From an uncultured Oscillospiraceae bacterium (GTDB lineage: Bacteria > Bacillota > Clostridia > Oscillospirales > Oscillospiraceae), in NCBI GenBank assembly GCA_934636655.1, contig CAKUAS010000024.1, forward strand, positions 1 to 24,451: 24,451 nucleotides of DNA, written 5' to 3'. The position numbers and the translations under genes were made by a program. The stretch's first letter is position 1. Every line of letters begins with the position of its first letter. Below are positions 1 to 7,005 of the stretch, in pieces. The notes under the pieces were generated by a model. That model did no database searches. It was not told the DNA's origin and saw only the letters and a list, made by a program, of their open reading frames with translations.

Positions 1-1539
1 TCCCTGCCTGTTTCCGCTTTCGTCAACCACGCCGACGGCACCTTCGAGCTCGGCGCTTCCGCTTACGAGAAGCGCGGTGTTTCCGCCTTCGTTCCCGAGT
101 GGACGGCAGAGACATGTGCACAGTGCAACCAGTGTGCATTCGTATGTCCGCACGCTACCATTCGTCCCTTCGCGCTTAACGAGGAAGAGGCTGCGGCAGC
201 TCCCGAAAACGCAAACCTCGTCGACTTCCGCGCCGGCAAGGGCAAGGGCCTGTATAAGTACACGATGGCCATTTCTCCCCTGGACTGCATGGGCTGCGGC
301 GTCTGCGTAAATATCTGCCCCACCAAGTCCCTCAAGATGGTCGGCCTTGAGAGCCAGGAAGACAAGCAGCCGGTATTCGACTACATGGTCTCCAAGGTCA
401 GCGAGAAGCCCGAGGTCAAGAACGATACCGTTATCGGCAGCCAGTTCAAGCAGCCGTACCTTGAGTTCTCCGGCTCCTGCGCAGGCTGCGCCGAGACCAG
501 CTATGCACGTCTCGTAACTCAGCTCTTCGGCGATCACATGATGATCTCCAACGCCACCGGCTGCAGCTCCATCTGGGGCGGTCCGGCAGCTACTTCGCCT
601 TACACCGTAAATAAGGAAGGCAAGGGTCCCTCCTGGGCAAACTCCCTGTTCGAAGATAACGCCGAGCACGGTCTCGGCCTCTACCTCGGTCAGAAGAAGG
701 TCCGCGATGATCTCAAGGCCAAGGTCGAAGCAATAGCAGACAAGGTTCCCGAGGCTGCAAAGTGGCTTGAGACCTACAACTGCGGAGAAACAAACCAGGC
801 CGCTACCAAGGATCTCGTTGCTGCGCTTGAAAAGCTCGACTGCGGCTGTGACACCCGCGCAGAGCTGCTTGAGAAGAAAGATTACCTCAACAAGAAGAGC
901 TGCTGGATCTTCGGCGGTGACGGCTGGGCCTTCGATATCGGCTTCGGCGGCGTCGACCATGTTCTCGCCTCCGGCGAGGATGTAAACATCTTCGTATTCA
1001 ACACCGAGGTCTACTCCAACACCGGCGGCCAGGCCTCCAAGGCCTCCAACATCGGTCAGGTCGCGCAGTTTGCGGCAGCGGGCAAGGAGATAAAGTCCAA
1101 GTCTCTGGCCGAGATCGCGATGACCTACGGCTACGTCTACGTCGCGCAGATCGCAATGGGCGCAAACATGATCCAGACCCTCAAGGCCATCAAGGAAGCG
1201 GAAGCTTACCCCGGTCCGTCGATCATCATCGCCTACTCTCCCTGCGAGATGCATTCGATCAAGGGCGGCATGACCAACTGCCAGTCCGAGATGAAGAAGG
1301 CTGTCGAGTGCGGCTACTGGAACCTCTTCCGCTACAATCCTGCGGCAGAGACCGGCAAGTTCACCCTCGACTCCAAGGCGCCCGCGGGCGGCTACCGTGA
1401 GTTCCTCATGAACGAGGCTCGCTACAACCGTCTGACCCGCGAGTTCCCCGACCGTGCCGAGACTCTGTTCGAGCGCAACGAGGAAAATGCAAAGGCACGT
1501 TACGAGCACCTGCAGCGTCTCATCGAGATGTACAAGTAA
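1..1539 (+). CDS. nifJ: Pyruvate:ferredoxin (flavodoxin) oxidoreductase, C-terminal part (5' end outside window)
   Basis: Oxidises pyruvate with CoA to acetyl-CoA and CO2, passing two electrons to ferredoxin or flavodoxin in the cytoplasm. The reading frame is open from base 1 and the visible part is 512 residues, against roughly 1170-1200 for the family, so more than half lies upstream. In order: the first [4Fe-4S] motif of the ferredoxin domain (C39, C42, C45, C49), the second (C96, C99, C102, C106), then the thiamine-diphosphate-binding domain with GSCAGCAETSY, ATGCSSIWGG and GDGWAFDIGFGG, followed by NTEVYSNTGGQASK. The C-terminal region conserved in the single-chain enzyme is intact. An internal ATG at position 265 falls inside the ferredoxin domain and is not the start. 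A strong terminator follows the stop. Its electron acceptor could be the flavodoxin next door or ferredoxin feeding the hydrogenase at 15458-19495 (inference). Confidence 0.97.
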   Translation, partial: SLPVSAFVNHADGTFELGASAYEKRGVSAFVPEWTAETCAQCNQCAFVCPHATIRPFALNEEEAAAAPENANLVDFRAGKGKGLYKYTMAISPLDCMGCGVCVNICPTKSLKMVGLESQEDKQPVFDYMVSKVSEKPEVKNDTVIGSQFKQPYLEFSGSCAGCAETSYARLVTQLFGDHMMISNATGCSSIWGGPAATSPYTVNKEGKGPSWANSLFEDNAEHGLGLYLGQKKVRDDLKAKVEAIADKVPEAAKWLETYNCGETNQAATKDLVAALEKLDCGCDTRAELLEKKDYLNKKSCWIFGGDGWAFDIGFGGVDHVLASGEDVNIFVFNTEVYSNTGGQASKASNIGQVAQFAAAGKEIKSKSLAEIAMTYGYVYVAQIAMGANMIQTLKAIKEAEAYPGPSIIIAYSPCEMHSIKGGMTNCQSEMKKAVECGYWNLFRYNPAAETGKFTLDSKAPAGGYREFLMNEARYNRLTREFPDRAETLFERNEENAKARYEHLQRLIEMYK

Positions 1540-1551
1540 AATTAACCTTCA

Positions 1552-1587
1552 AAAATGCTCAGGTCTGTTGACCTGAGCATTTTCTTG
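1552..1587 (+). terminator. Intrinsic terminator of the PFOR gene
   Basis: Perfect 14-bp inverted repeat (1552-1565 and 1570-1583) with a TGTT loop, starting 12 bases after the PFOR stop and ending in a run of T. Confidence 0.9.
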
Positions 1588-1613
1588 ACTTATGGTGTCA
1601 ATATAAATATAGC
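1585..1613 (+). promoter_or_regulatory. Candidate sigma-A promoter of the flavodoxin gene
   Basis: TTGACT (1585-1590), 17-bp spacer, TATAGC (1608-1613). The -35 begins directly after the terminator stem, so the flavodoxin would be transcribed separately from PFOR. The predicted start leaves a leader of only about 15 nt, and the -10 is imperfect. Confidence 0.45.
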
Positions 1614-1634
1614 AATTCATAAGGAGTGATAATC

Positions 1635-2105
1635 ATGAGCAAAAGCTTAGTTGCATACTTTTCCCCCACCGGCACGACAAAGGTTCTGGCACAGACACTT
1701 GCCGAGGCAGTGGGCGCCGATCTGTTTGAGATAGTTCCGGAAGTTCCGTACAAACGCGGCGACCTCAATTGGATGGACAAGAAGGCACGCTCGACAGTCG
1801 AGATGAACGATCCTGCCGCGCGGCCGGCTATAGCCGAGATGCCGGATGTCGGCGCTTATGACAAAATATACGTCGGCTTCCCGATCTGGTGGTACGTTGC
1901 TCCGAGGATCATAAACACCTTCCTCGAGGGCTGCGAGCTTGACGGCAAAACCGTCATTCCCTTTGCGACCTCAGGCGGCAGCGGCATGGGCAAAACTAAC
2001 TCCGTCCTCAAGCCGAGCTGCGGCGGAGCAAAGCTCGTTGACGGTAAAGTATTCAGAAAGAACACCGCAAAGGCAGATCTCGCCGCTTGGGCAGAAAAGC
2101 TATAA
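1635..2105 (+). CDS. Flavodoxin family protein
   Basis: Small FMN-binding electron carrier or flavodoxin-like reductase, 156 residues, cytoplasmic. The N-terminal beta strand runs into the FMN phosphate-binding loop SPTGTTK (residues 10-16). Further on, GFPIWWYVAPRI and PFATSGGSGMG are typical of the Flavodoxin_4-like group (about 150-180 residues), so length and layout are complete. The ATG at 1635 is preferred because AAGGAG (1621-1626) lies 8 bases upstream; the in-frame GTG at 1626 overlaps that ribosome binding site. It follows PFOR in the same direction but is separated from it by a terminator. It could accept electrons from PFOR, or be an unrelated quinone/flavin reductase-like protein; sequence does not decide. 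Confidence 0.88.
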   Translation: MSKSLVAYFSPTGTTKVLAQTLAEAVGADLFEIVPEVPYKRGDLNWMDKKARSTVEMNDPAARPAIAEMPDVGAYDKIYVGFPIWWYVAPRIINTFLEGCELDGKTVIPFATSGGSGMGKTNSVLKPSCGGAKLVDGKVFRKNTAKADLAAWAEKL

Positions 2106-2113
2106 TACAGCAC

Positions 2114-2143
2114 AAAAAGCCACGGTCAATGACCGTGGCTTTT
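2114..2143. terminator. Bidirectional terminator between flavodoxin and ABC exporter
   Basis: Near-perfect long hairpin: arms of 13 bp or more around 2114-2128 and 2130-2144, A-run on the left and T-run on the right. It lies between convergent genes and can serve both. Confidence 0.88.
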
Positions 2144-2153
2144 TGCATTTCAA

Positions 2154-3875
2154 TTACAATTTCCAGCTTACCGCTTTTGCTCGCCCGACAATAAAGTTTC
2201 TGTATATCCCGTCCTGACGCATAAGCTCATCATGCGTTCCGTGCTGGACTATGCCTCCCTTATCGACCACAATTATCTGGTCAGCTCGGCGGACTGTTTT
2301 GAGGCGGTGAGCTATCATAATGACAGTCTTTTCATGCGTAAGCTCCTCTATTGCTGCCATGAGCTCATTTTCATTTTCAGGATCTACGTTTGCTGTGGCC
2401 TCGTCAAGGATGATGATCGGTGCATCCTTCATCATCGCGCGGGCTATGGACATGCGCTGCCGTTCGCCGCCAGCGAGCGTGGCTCCGCCCTCGCCGATAA
2501 CGGTATCGTAGCCATTCGGAAGCTTCATGATGAAATCATGGCAGTGTGCCTTTTTCGCGGCTTCAACCACCTTGTCCATCGGCGTATCCGGACTGCCGAA
2601 GCGTATGTTATTTGCAGCGGTATCATTGAAAAGATAAACGTCCTGAAATACAAAACTGAAGTTTTTCATTAGGCTGTCCATGCTGTACTCGCGCACATCG
2701 TGTCCCCCGAGGCTCACGCTGCCCTCATCCACGTCCCAAAACCTCGACAGCAGATGACACAGTGTTGTTTTTCCGCCGCCGGACGGTCCGACTATAGCCG
2801 TTACCGTTTTTTCCGGAATATCCATCGTCACGCCGTTGAGGATGCGCTTCTTTCCATATGAAAAGCCTACATTCTCTGCGCGAATACCGTGATATTCGGG
2901 CTTTATCTCATCGCCGGAGATGTCCATCACCGGCAGATCGAGGATGGCATTTGCCTGATTTACGCAGGCATCTACAACACGCAGAAGCGAGGACTGCGTT
3001 CCTGCCTGCTCAAGTCCCTCGGTGACGAGAAACGAACAAACGCACATCATAACACAACTGAACAAATCCATGCTCCCGCCCGCGTACAAAGCAAGCGACA
3101 GCACCACGACCCCAACATCTATGAGCTTTGCAAGGGCGTTCTGCACGAACATAAGAGGCAGGAGTTTGAGCTCCATATCCGTATTCGCGAAAACGTTTTC
3201 GTCAATTGCATTTTGAAGCTTTCTGTTGTATTTCCCCGCGAGCGAATAAGACTTCACCTCGGAAATGCCCTTTATATACTCCAGAACACGCTCAACTACC
3301 GCCGTATCGGCGGCGGTTTTTTTCGCCGTCGTTCTTTCCGATTTGCGCTGAAGGGCGTGATTCACCAAGCCATATACCACAAGCCCGAGCAATATGAGCG
3401 CCCCGACTCGCAATATTGCAAGCGTCATAACCGCCGTTAAGAATATTCCCTCCGTCACGAGCATCACGACACGGGTCGCAACACCGGAGAGATTCTCCAT
3501 TGTATTCGTTGTGACTGACGTTATCGTACCGAGGCTGTTTTCGTTAAAATACCCCATCGGCAGATATCTCAGATGCTCGGCTATCTCAACGCGCTTTCCG
3601 GCAGCCGTCGAATAGCCGCCCTCCGTCTGCAAGGCAGTGGCCTTGTATTTTAAAAGCGACGATCCTATAACCGAGGCGAGCATGATAACCGTCGACAAAA
3701 GTATTGCCCCGCCCGTTACCGCGCCGTCCAACACAGCTTGCAGCATAACGCCGATCGCCGGTATCTTCAGCGCGGAAAATAATGCGGCCAATATGCCGAG
3801 GTCAATGGAGATATAGAACTTTCTCCGCTCGGTCGAATTGCAGAAATCGAAAAACCTTTTCAGTATCTCAAGCAT
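2154..3875 (-). CDS. ABC exporter half-transporter (fused permease and ATPase)
   Basis: Membrane exporter of the ABC type, 573 residues, acting as a homo- or heterodimer; substrate unknown. A membrane domain occupies about residues 20-285 with hydrophobic segments near 21-50, 55-75, 133-175 and 242-285. The nucleotide-binding domain has Walker A GPSGGGKTT (363-371), Q-loop Q411, signature LAGGE (467-471; the usual Ser is Ala and the usual Gln is Glu), Walker B IIILDEA (487-493) and switch His523. The ATG at 3875 is preferred: it has GGGAGGTGA just upstream and gives the normal length of about 580. A longer in-frame reading up to 4133 would run antisense through a recognisable AraC domain. Such half-transporters often come as tandem pairs beside an AraC gene; only one is here, and no good promoter is visible upstream, which fits a local deletion (see findings). 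Confidence 0.93.
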   Translation of the reverse strand: MLEILKRFFDFCNSTERRKFYISIDLGILAALFSALKIPAIGVMLQAVLDGAVTGGAILLSTVIMLASVIGSSLLKYKATALQTEGGYSTAAGKRVEIAEHLRYLPMGYFNENSLGTITSVTTNTMENLSGVATRVVMLVTEGIFLTAVMTLAILRVGALILLGLVVYGLVNHALQRKSERTTAKKTAADTAVVERVLEYIKGISEVKSYSLAGKYNRKLQNAIDENVFANTDMELKLLPLMFVQNALAKLIDVGVVVLSLALYAGGSMDLFSCVMMCVCSFLVTEGLEQAGTQSSLLRVVDACVNQANAILDLPVMDISGDEIKPEYHGIRAENVGFSYGKKRILNGVTMDIPEKTVTAIVGPSGGGKTTLCHLLSRFWDVDEGSVSLGGHDVREYSMDSLMKNFSFVFQDVYLFNDTAANNIRFGSPDTPMDKVVEAAKKAHCHDFIMKLPNGYDTVIGEGGATLAGGERQRMSIARAMMKDAPIIILDEATANVDPENENELMAAIEELTHEKTVIMIAHRLKTVRRADQIIVVDKGGIVQHGTHDELMRQDGIYRNFIVGRAKAVSWKL

Positions 3876-3902
3876 TCCCGTCACCTCCCTCAATATAGTC
3901 GC

Positions 3903-4241
3903 GTGACGAAACATGAGCATTCCAGAGCTTTCGGTACACAGGACACGAAGCAACGACATTATGCGTTTGACATACCGCTCGAACGTCTTGCCGGCATCGC
4001 CTGCATGAGCACGAGCAAGCTGAAGACCCACTTCAAGCGCCACACCGGCTGCACCGTTACGCAGTATATTCAGGCCCGCCGCATGAGTCAGGCCGAGCAT
4101 CTGCTCATAGACACCGATTTCAGCATGGGACAAATCGCACAGATGATTGGTTACACCACCTCCAGCCGCTTCGCCGAACTTTTCAGGAAAAGCACCGGCA
4201 TACTGCCGATCGAATATCGCCGGCTCGCAAGAGAAAAATGA
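3903..4241 (+). pseudogene. AraC-family regulator remnant (C-terminal DNA-binding domain only)
   Basis: The reading is 112 residues long, and from about residue 20 on it is a complete AraC-type double helix-turn-helix: IPLERLAGIACMSTSKLKTH in the first half and FSMGQIAQMIGYTTSSRFAE then FRKSTGILPIEYRR in the second. Full AraC regulators are about 270-330 residues, so the ligand-binding N-terminal part is missing. The recognisable homology begins within about 85 bases of the ABC exporter start, leaving no room for the rest. The only upstream start is a GTG at 3903 without a ribosome binding site. It was probably the regulator of the divergent exporter before a deletion removed its 5' part and the shared promoter. 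A short expressed DNA-binding protein cannot be excluded. Confidence 0.82.
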
Positions 4242-4251
4242 GCGGTTCCGA

Positions 4252-4291
4252 AAAAGACCACATTTGTCTAAAAAGACAAATATGGTCTTTT
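4252..4291 (+). terminator. Terminator after the AraC remnant
   Basis: Stem of 9+8 bp with a single internal mismatch (4252-4269 and 4274-4291), AAAA loop, TTTT end; begins 10 bases after the stop. It still looks functional although the gene it served is truncated. Confidence 0.8.
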
Positions 4292-4346
4292 AACAATTCT
4301 GTGCGTCAACAGCTTTCTTGCACAGCCTATTAAAACTTCAAATAGC

Positions 4347-4385
4347 AAAAAAGCCGTCGCAAGCTTCGTATCGCTTGCGACGACG
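4347..4385 (-). terminator. Intrinsic terminator of the tRNA-Leu gene
   Basis: On the minus strand GTCGCAAGC (4381-4373) pairs with GCTTGCGAC (4364-4356), followed by GGC and a run of six T. It begins right after the tRNA 3' end. Confidence 0.88.
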
Positions 4386-4469
4386 TGGTGCGGGTAACAG
4401 GGGTCGAACCTGCACGCCATAAGCACGAGAACCTAAATCTCGCATGTCTGCCAATTCCATCATACCCGC
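4386..4469 (-). tRNA. tRNA-Leu, anticodon UAG, CCA encoded
   Basis: On the minus strand the acceptor arm GCGGGTA pairs with TACCCGC, followed by discriminator A and an encoded CCA (4388-4386). The anticodon stem CGAGA/TCTCG encloses the loop TTTAGGT, giving anticodon TAG (reads CUN codons). The T-arm is GCAGG-TTCGACC-CCTGT. The extended variable region between anticodon stem and T-arm fits a class II tRNA such as Leu. Total length 84 nt. It is a lone tRNA with its own promoter and terminator, not part of a cluster. Confidence 0.96.
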
Positions 4470-4491
4470 GAATATTCACTTGCCGCTTGCC

Positions 4492-4521
4492 ATAATAACA
4501 CACTATTTATTTTTTTGTCAA
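4492..4521 (-). promoter_or_regulatory. Promoter of the tRNA-Leu gene
   Basis: On the minus strand a consensus TTGACA (4521-4516), 18-bp AT-rich spacer, TATTAT (4497-4492), placing transcription start about 15 bases before the mature tRNA 5' end. Confidence 0.72.
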
Positions 4522-4539
4522 TCATATTAAAAATGAGTG

Positions 4540-4568
4540 TTGACTATTGGAAACGAAGTAATTAAAAT
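4540..4568 (+). promoter_or_regulatory. Promoter of the DUF554-transporter operon
   Basis: TTGACT (4540-4545), 17-bp spacer, TAAAAT (4563-4568). Start of transcription near 4575, about 40 bases before the ATG at 4616. It lies back to back with the tRNA promoter. Confidence 0.75.
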
Positions 4569-4615
4569 GGGCTCATTGCATTCATATTTTCTTTATATTA
4601 AAGAAGGTTATTAAC

Positions 4616-5326
4616 ATGATAGCTGCAATAGTCAATGCTTTAGGCATCCTCATCGGCGGAACACTTGGAACGCTGCTCAGGACAAAGATAAATCATAAGC
4701 TCGTCGACTGCCTTATGACCGCCATGGGGCTTGTCGTCGTCTCGGTCGGTGTGCAGGGGATAGTCGGCTCGTCAAACACGATGTGCCTCGTGCTGTGCCT
4801 TGCCATCGGCGCGATAATCGGGCAAGCGCTGAAAATCGACGAATTCATCGACGGTATGGGCGTCAGAGTCGCCAAGTTCTTCGAGGGCAAGAAGTTTGCC
4901 GAGGGCCGCTTTGCCGACGGTGTCATAAGCGCGTCGGTCATGTTCACGGTCGGCGCCATGGCCATAATGGGCTCTCTCGACGCAGGCCTGCGCGGAAGCT
5001 ATAGCGTGCTGTACACCAAGACGGTAATCGATGGAGTCGCCGCGGCGGCAATGTCGGCCGCAATGGGTGTCGGCGTTGCTCTGTCGCTCGTTCCGGTACT
5101 TATTTGGGAAGGACTGCTCATTTTGCTTGCAGGCGCGCTTTCGCCCTTCCTCAGCACCGAGGTCATAACGGAGATGAGCGCTGTCGGCGGCGCGATATTC
5201 ATCGGAATGGGCCTTAACATGATCGGTGTTACAGACCGCAAGGTCAATGTTCCGAATCTGCTCCCTGCGATCCTACTGCCGATAATTTATGTTCCGCTGG
5301 CATCGTGGATAGGAGGTCTGGTCTGA
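4616..5326 (+). CDS. DUF554 family membrane protein (YdfK/YqgA-like)
   Basis: Integral membrane protein of 236 residues, the usual size of the DUF554 family (YdfK in Bacillus, YqgA in E. coli); the function of the family is not firmly known. The N-terminus IAAIVNALGILIGGTLGTLL is the characteristic opening glycine-rich helix. About six or seven hydrophobic segments follow, including LVVVSVGVQGIVG, CLVLCLAIGAIIGQAL, VISASVMFTVGAMAIMGSL and LLPAILLPIIYVPLASWIGG. GSLDAGLRG and AVGGAIFIGMGLNMIG are also typical of the family. The ATG has AAGAAGG 8 bases upstream. Its stop overlaps the start of the next gene by one base (TGATG), so the two are a translationally coupled operon. Confidence 0.93.
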   Translation: MIAAIVNALGILIGGTLGTLLRTKINHKLVDCLMTAMGLVVVSVGVQGIVGSSNTMCLVLCLAIGAIIGQALKIDEFIDGMGVRVAKFFEGKKFAEGRFADGVISASVMFTVGAMAIMGSLDAGLRGSYSVLYTKTVIDGVAAAAMSAAMGVGVALSLVPVLIWEGLLILLAGALSPFLSTEVITEMSAVGGAIFIGMGLNMIGVTDRKVNVPNLLPAILLPIIYVPLASWIGGLV

Positions 5327-6216
5327 TGAAGAGAAACAAATATGTCGTAAGCGTCATCCTCGCGGGCTCGCTGTGGGGCTTCATGGGCTTTTTCCGACGC
5401 ACGCTCGACACGATGGGCGTTTCGGCGATCAGCTGCATTGCCGTAAGGTGCATTTTCGCCGCCGTGCTGTTCGGCATCGTTCTTCTCATAAGCGACCGCA
5501 AGGCGTTTAAGATCCGCTTGAAGGATGCGTGGATATTCCTCGGCAGCGGCATAGTTTCACTTCTGATCTTCGGCGTATGCTATTTTAAAGCGATGGACTA
5601 TATGAGCCTGTCGGCGGCAGCGATACTGCTGTATACGGCGCCGTGCTTTGTTATCCTGTTCTCGGCACTGCTGTTTAAGGAAAAGCTCACAGGTCAAAAG
5701 CTTATAGCAATGGTACTCGCCTTTGCGGGCTGCTGCCTTGTCTCCGGCATCGGCGGAGGCGGCGCAAGAATAACGCCCGTCGGACTGGCACTCGGCCTCA
5801 CCGCCGGCGTGTGCTATGCGCTCTACAGCATTTTCAGTCGCTTTGCGCTCAATCGCGGATACTCGAGTCTGACGATCAATTTCTACTCCTGCTTTCTTGC
5901 CGCCCTCGGCGCAACAGTGATCGGCGGAACTGAGTACCTTAATATCATAACGCAGACCGCGCCTAACTTCGGCTTTGCTTTTGCGACGGGTCTGGTGACG
6001 TGCTTCCTGCCGTATCTCCTGTATACGCGCGGTCTGGAGGGGCTTGAAAACGGCAAGGCATCGATCATGGCCTCGGTCGAGCCGGTCGTCGCGACGATAG
6101 TGGGCGTCGTGATCTATAACGAAGCTCTCACCCCGATGAGCGCGGCCGGAATAGTTCTCGTGCTGTCGGCCATCGTTCTGCTGAATGTAAAGCTCGGCAA
6201 AAAACAGCATAGTTAA
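5326..6216 (+). CDS. EamA/DMT-family drug/metabolite transporter
   Basis: Ten-helix inner-membrane carrier of the drug/metabolite transporter superfamily, 296 residues, made of two EamA repeats; substrate unknown. Repeat 1 opens with VVSVILAGSLWGFMGFFRR and repeat 2 near TPVGLALGLTAGVCYALYSI. The ends of the repeats, SLSAAAILLYTAPCFVILFS and GKASIMASVEPVVATIVG, carry the Pro-containing helix and the S-x-x-x-P-V pattern expected of this family. The ATG at 5326 is chosen because AGGAGGT (5311-5317) lies 8 bases upstream and it overlaps the DUF554 stop. A GTG/ATG-type start 21 bases further upstream would lie inside the previous gene. A shared bidirectional terminator closes the operon. Confidence 0.94.
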   Translation: MKRNKYVVSVILAGSLWGFMGFFRRTLDTMGVSAISCIAVRCIFAAVLFGIVLLISDRKAFKIRLKDAWIFLGSGIVSLLIFGVCYFKAMDYMSLSAAAILLYTAPCFVILFSALLFKEKLTGQKLIAMVLAFAGCCLVSGIGGGGARITPVGLALGLTAGVCYALYSIFSRFALNRGYSSLTINFYSCFLAALGATVIGGTEYLNIITQTAPNFGFAFATGLVTCFLPYLLYTRGLEGLENGKASIMASVEPVVATIVGVVIYNEALTPMSAAGIVLVLSAIVLLNVKLGKKQHS

Positions 6217-6249
6217 TTAAAACCTCCTGATTATCCGGAGGTTTTAATT
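6215..6249. terminator. Bidirectional terminator between transporter and ATC-hydrolase-like gene
   Basis: Perfect 13-bp arms (6215-6227 and 6237-6249) around a 9-base loop, with A-run and T-run ends. It overlaps the stop codons of both convergent genes. Confidence 0.88.
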
Positions 6250-6883
6250 ATTTATTGAGCTTTTTATAGCCGCAATCGCAGTAAGGTCCGCCCGAAGCAA
6301 GTGTGTACTCTCGCACGAAAGTCGCCGCTCCTCCGGCCTCACTCATGTCGTAGTCAAGGCGGCACATGGCCGGAGTCAGCTCGAACAGGCCGAGCTTCTT
6401 TGTAAGCCGGCATATGCCGCAGGCCGTGAAGCGTGCTTCATAGCCGCTGCCGTCGGGGTATTCGTAATAGTCCATATTCCAGGAATACGGGTTTCGATCG
6501 GCAGACCTGAGCGCGGCGCTCGCTTTCATGCCCTCGATATCCTGCGGAGTGAACTTTCCCTTCCCTGTTTTTCGGCAGAACCACTTTACAAGCTTCGTCA
6601 TCATACTTTTCGAGTAATACTCCGTCAGCGGCCCGACCTCCGGACGTTCGGGCATGGAGAGGATGAACGCGCAGAGCATCGCGCAGTTTACTATATTCTT
6701 TTTGAAGCGGTCGGTCTTTTCAAACTCCGGCAGATCGCGGATGATCTCCTTATAGCGCGGCTTTGCCTCTCCCGTTATTTTCCTTGCCGTATCGGCATCA
6801 TAGCCGAGCACGCTCGTCAGATGAGTGCGAAAAGATTTCGCGAACATTGCCCACATCGCCATGGGCATACCGAAATATTTCAT
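6248..6883 (-). CDS. L-2-amino-thiazoline-4-carboxylic acid hydrolase-like protein
   Basis: Protein of 211 residues with the hallmarks of the ATC_hydrolase family: a C-terminal block with ARFTACGICRLTKKLGL, LTPAMCRLDYDM and a Cys-rich GGPYCDCGYKK tail. The family is named after a Pseudomonas enzyme that opens 2-amino-thiazoline-4-carboxylate to S-carbamoyl-cysteine. Most clostridial members have no tested activity, so the substrate is open. The N-terminal half is helical and less conserved. No signal peptide or clear membrane helix is seen. The ATG has GGGAGGA 5 bases upstream. It has its own promoter (6963-6991) with a hairpin and a dyad between promoter and start. An AraC-type gene lies upstream in the same direction and may regulate it or the SDR gene (inference). 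Confidence 0.85.
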   Translation of the reverse strand: MKYFGMPMAMWAMFAKSFRTHLTSVLGYDADTARKITGEAKPRYKEIIRDLPEFEKTDRFKKNIVNCAMLCAFILSMPERPEVGPLTEYYSKSMMTKLVKWFCRKTGKGKFTPQDIEGMKASAALRSADRNPYSWNMDYYEYPDGSGYEARFTACGICRLTKKLGLFELTPAMCRLDYDMSEAGGAATFVREYTLASGGPYCDCGYKKLNK

Positions 6884-6897
6884 TGCTGTCCTCCCGG

Positions 6898-6915
6898 AGT
6901 TAGTTTATGCTAACT
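6898..6915. promoter_or_regulatory. Candidate operator in the leader of the ATC-hydrolase-like gene
   Basis: Perfect dyad AGTTAG-N6-CTAACT, 15 bases upstream of the gene start and just before its ribosome binding site. It could be a repressor site or a weak RNA hairpin that covers the start region. Confidence 0.4.
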
Positions 6916-6927
6916 CGTTGTATTTTG

Positions 6928-6951
6928 AAAAGCTGCCATACGGCAGCTTTT
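6928..6951 (-). terminator. Strong hairpin: leader attenuator-like structure or AraC terminator
   Basis: Perfect 10-bp stem with a 4-base loop (6928-6937, 6942-6951) ending in TTTT on the minus strand. It lies downstream of the AraC-type gene, but also about 5 bases after the predicted transcription start of the ATC-hydrolase-like gene, so it would be the first element of that mRNA. Confidence 0.6.
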
Positions 6952-6962
6952 AGTTTTACTTA

Positions 6963-6991
6963 ATTGTAATAGCATGCATTTGGATAGTCAA
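6963..6991 (-). promoter_or_regulatory. Promoter of the ATC-hydrolase-like gene
   Basis: On the minus strand TTGACT (6991-6986), 17-bp spacer, TACAAT (6968-6963). It lies between the stop of the AraC-type gene and the hairpin at 6928-6951. Confidence 0.7.
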
Positions 6992-7005
6992 GATTAATCT
7001 TTTAC

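Noticed and set aside
4386..4469. tRNA-Leu as an integration site (attachment site) for a mobile island
   Set aside because: No integrase, no duplicated tRNA 3' end found on either side; neighbouring genes are ordinary.
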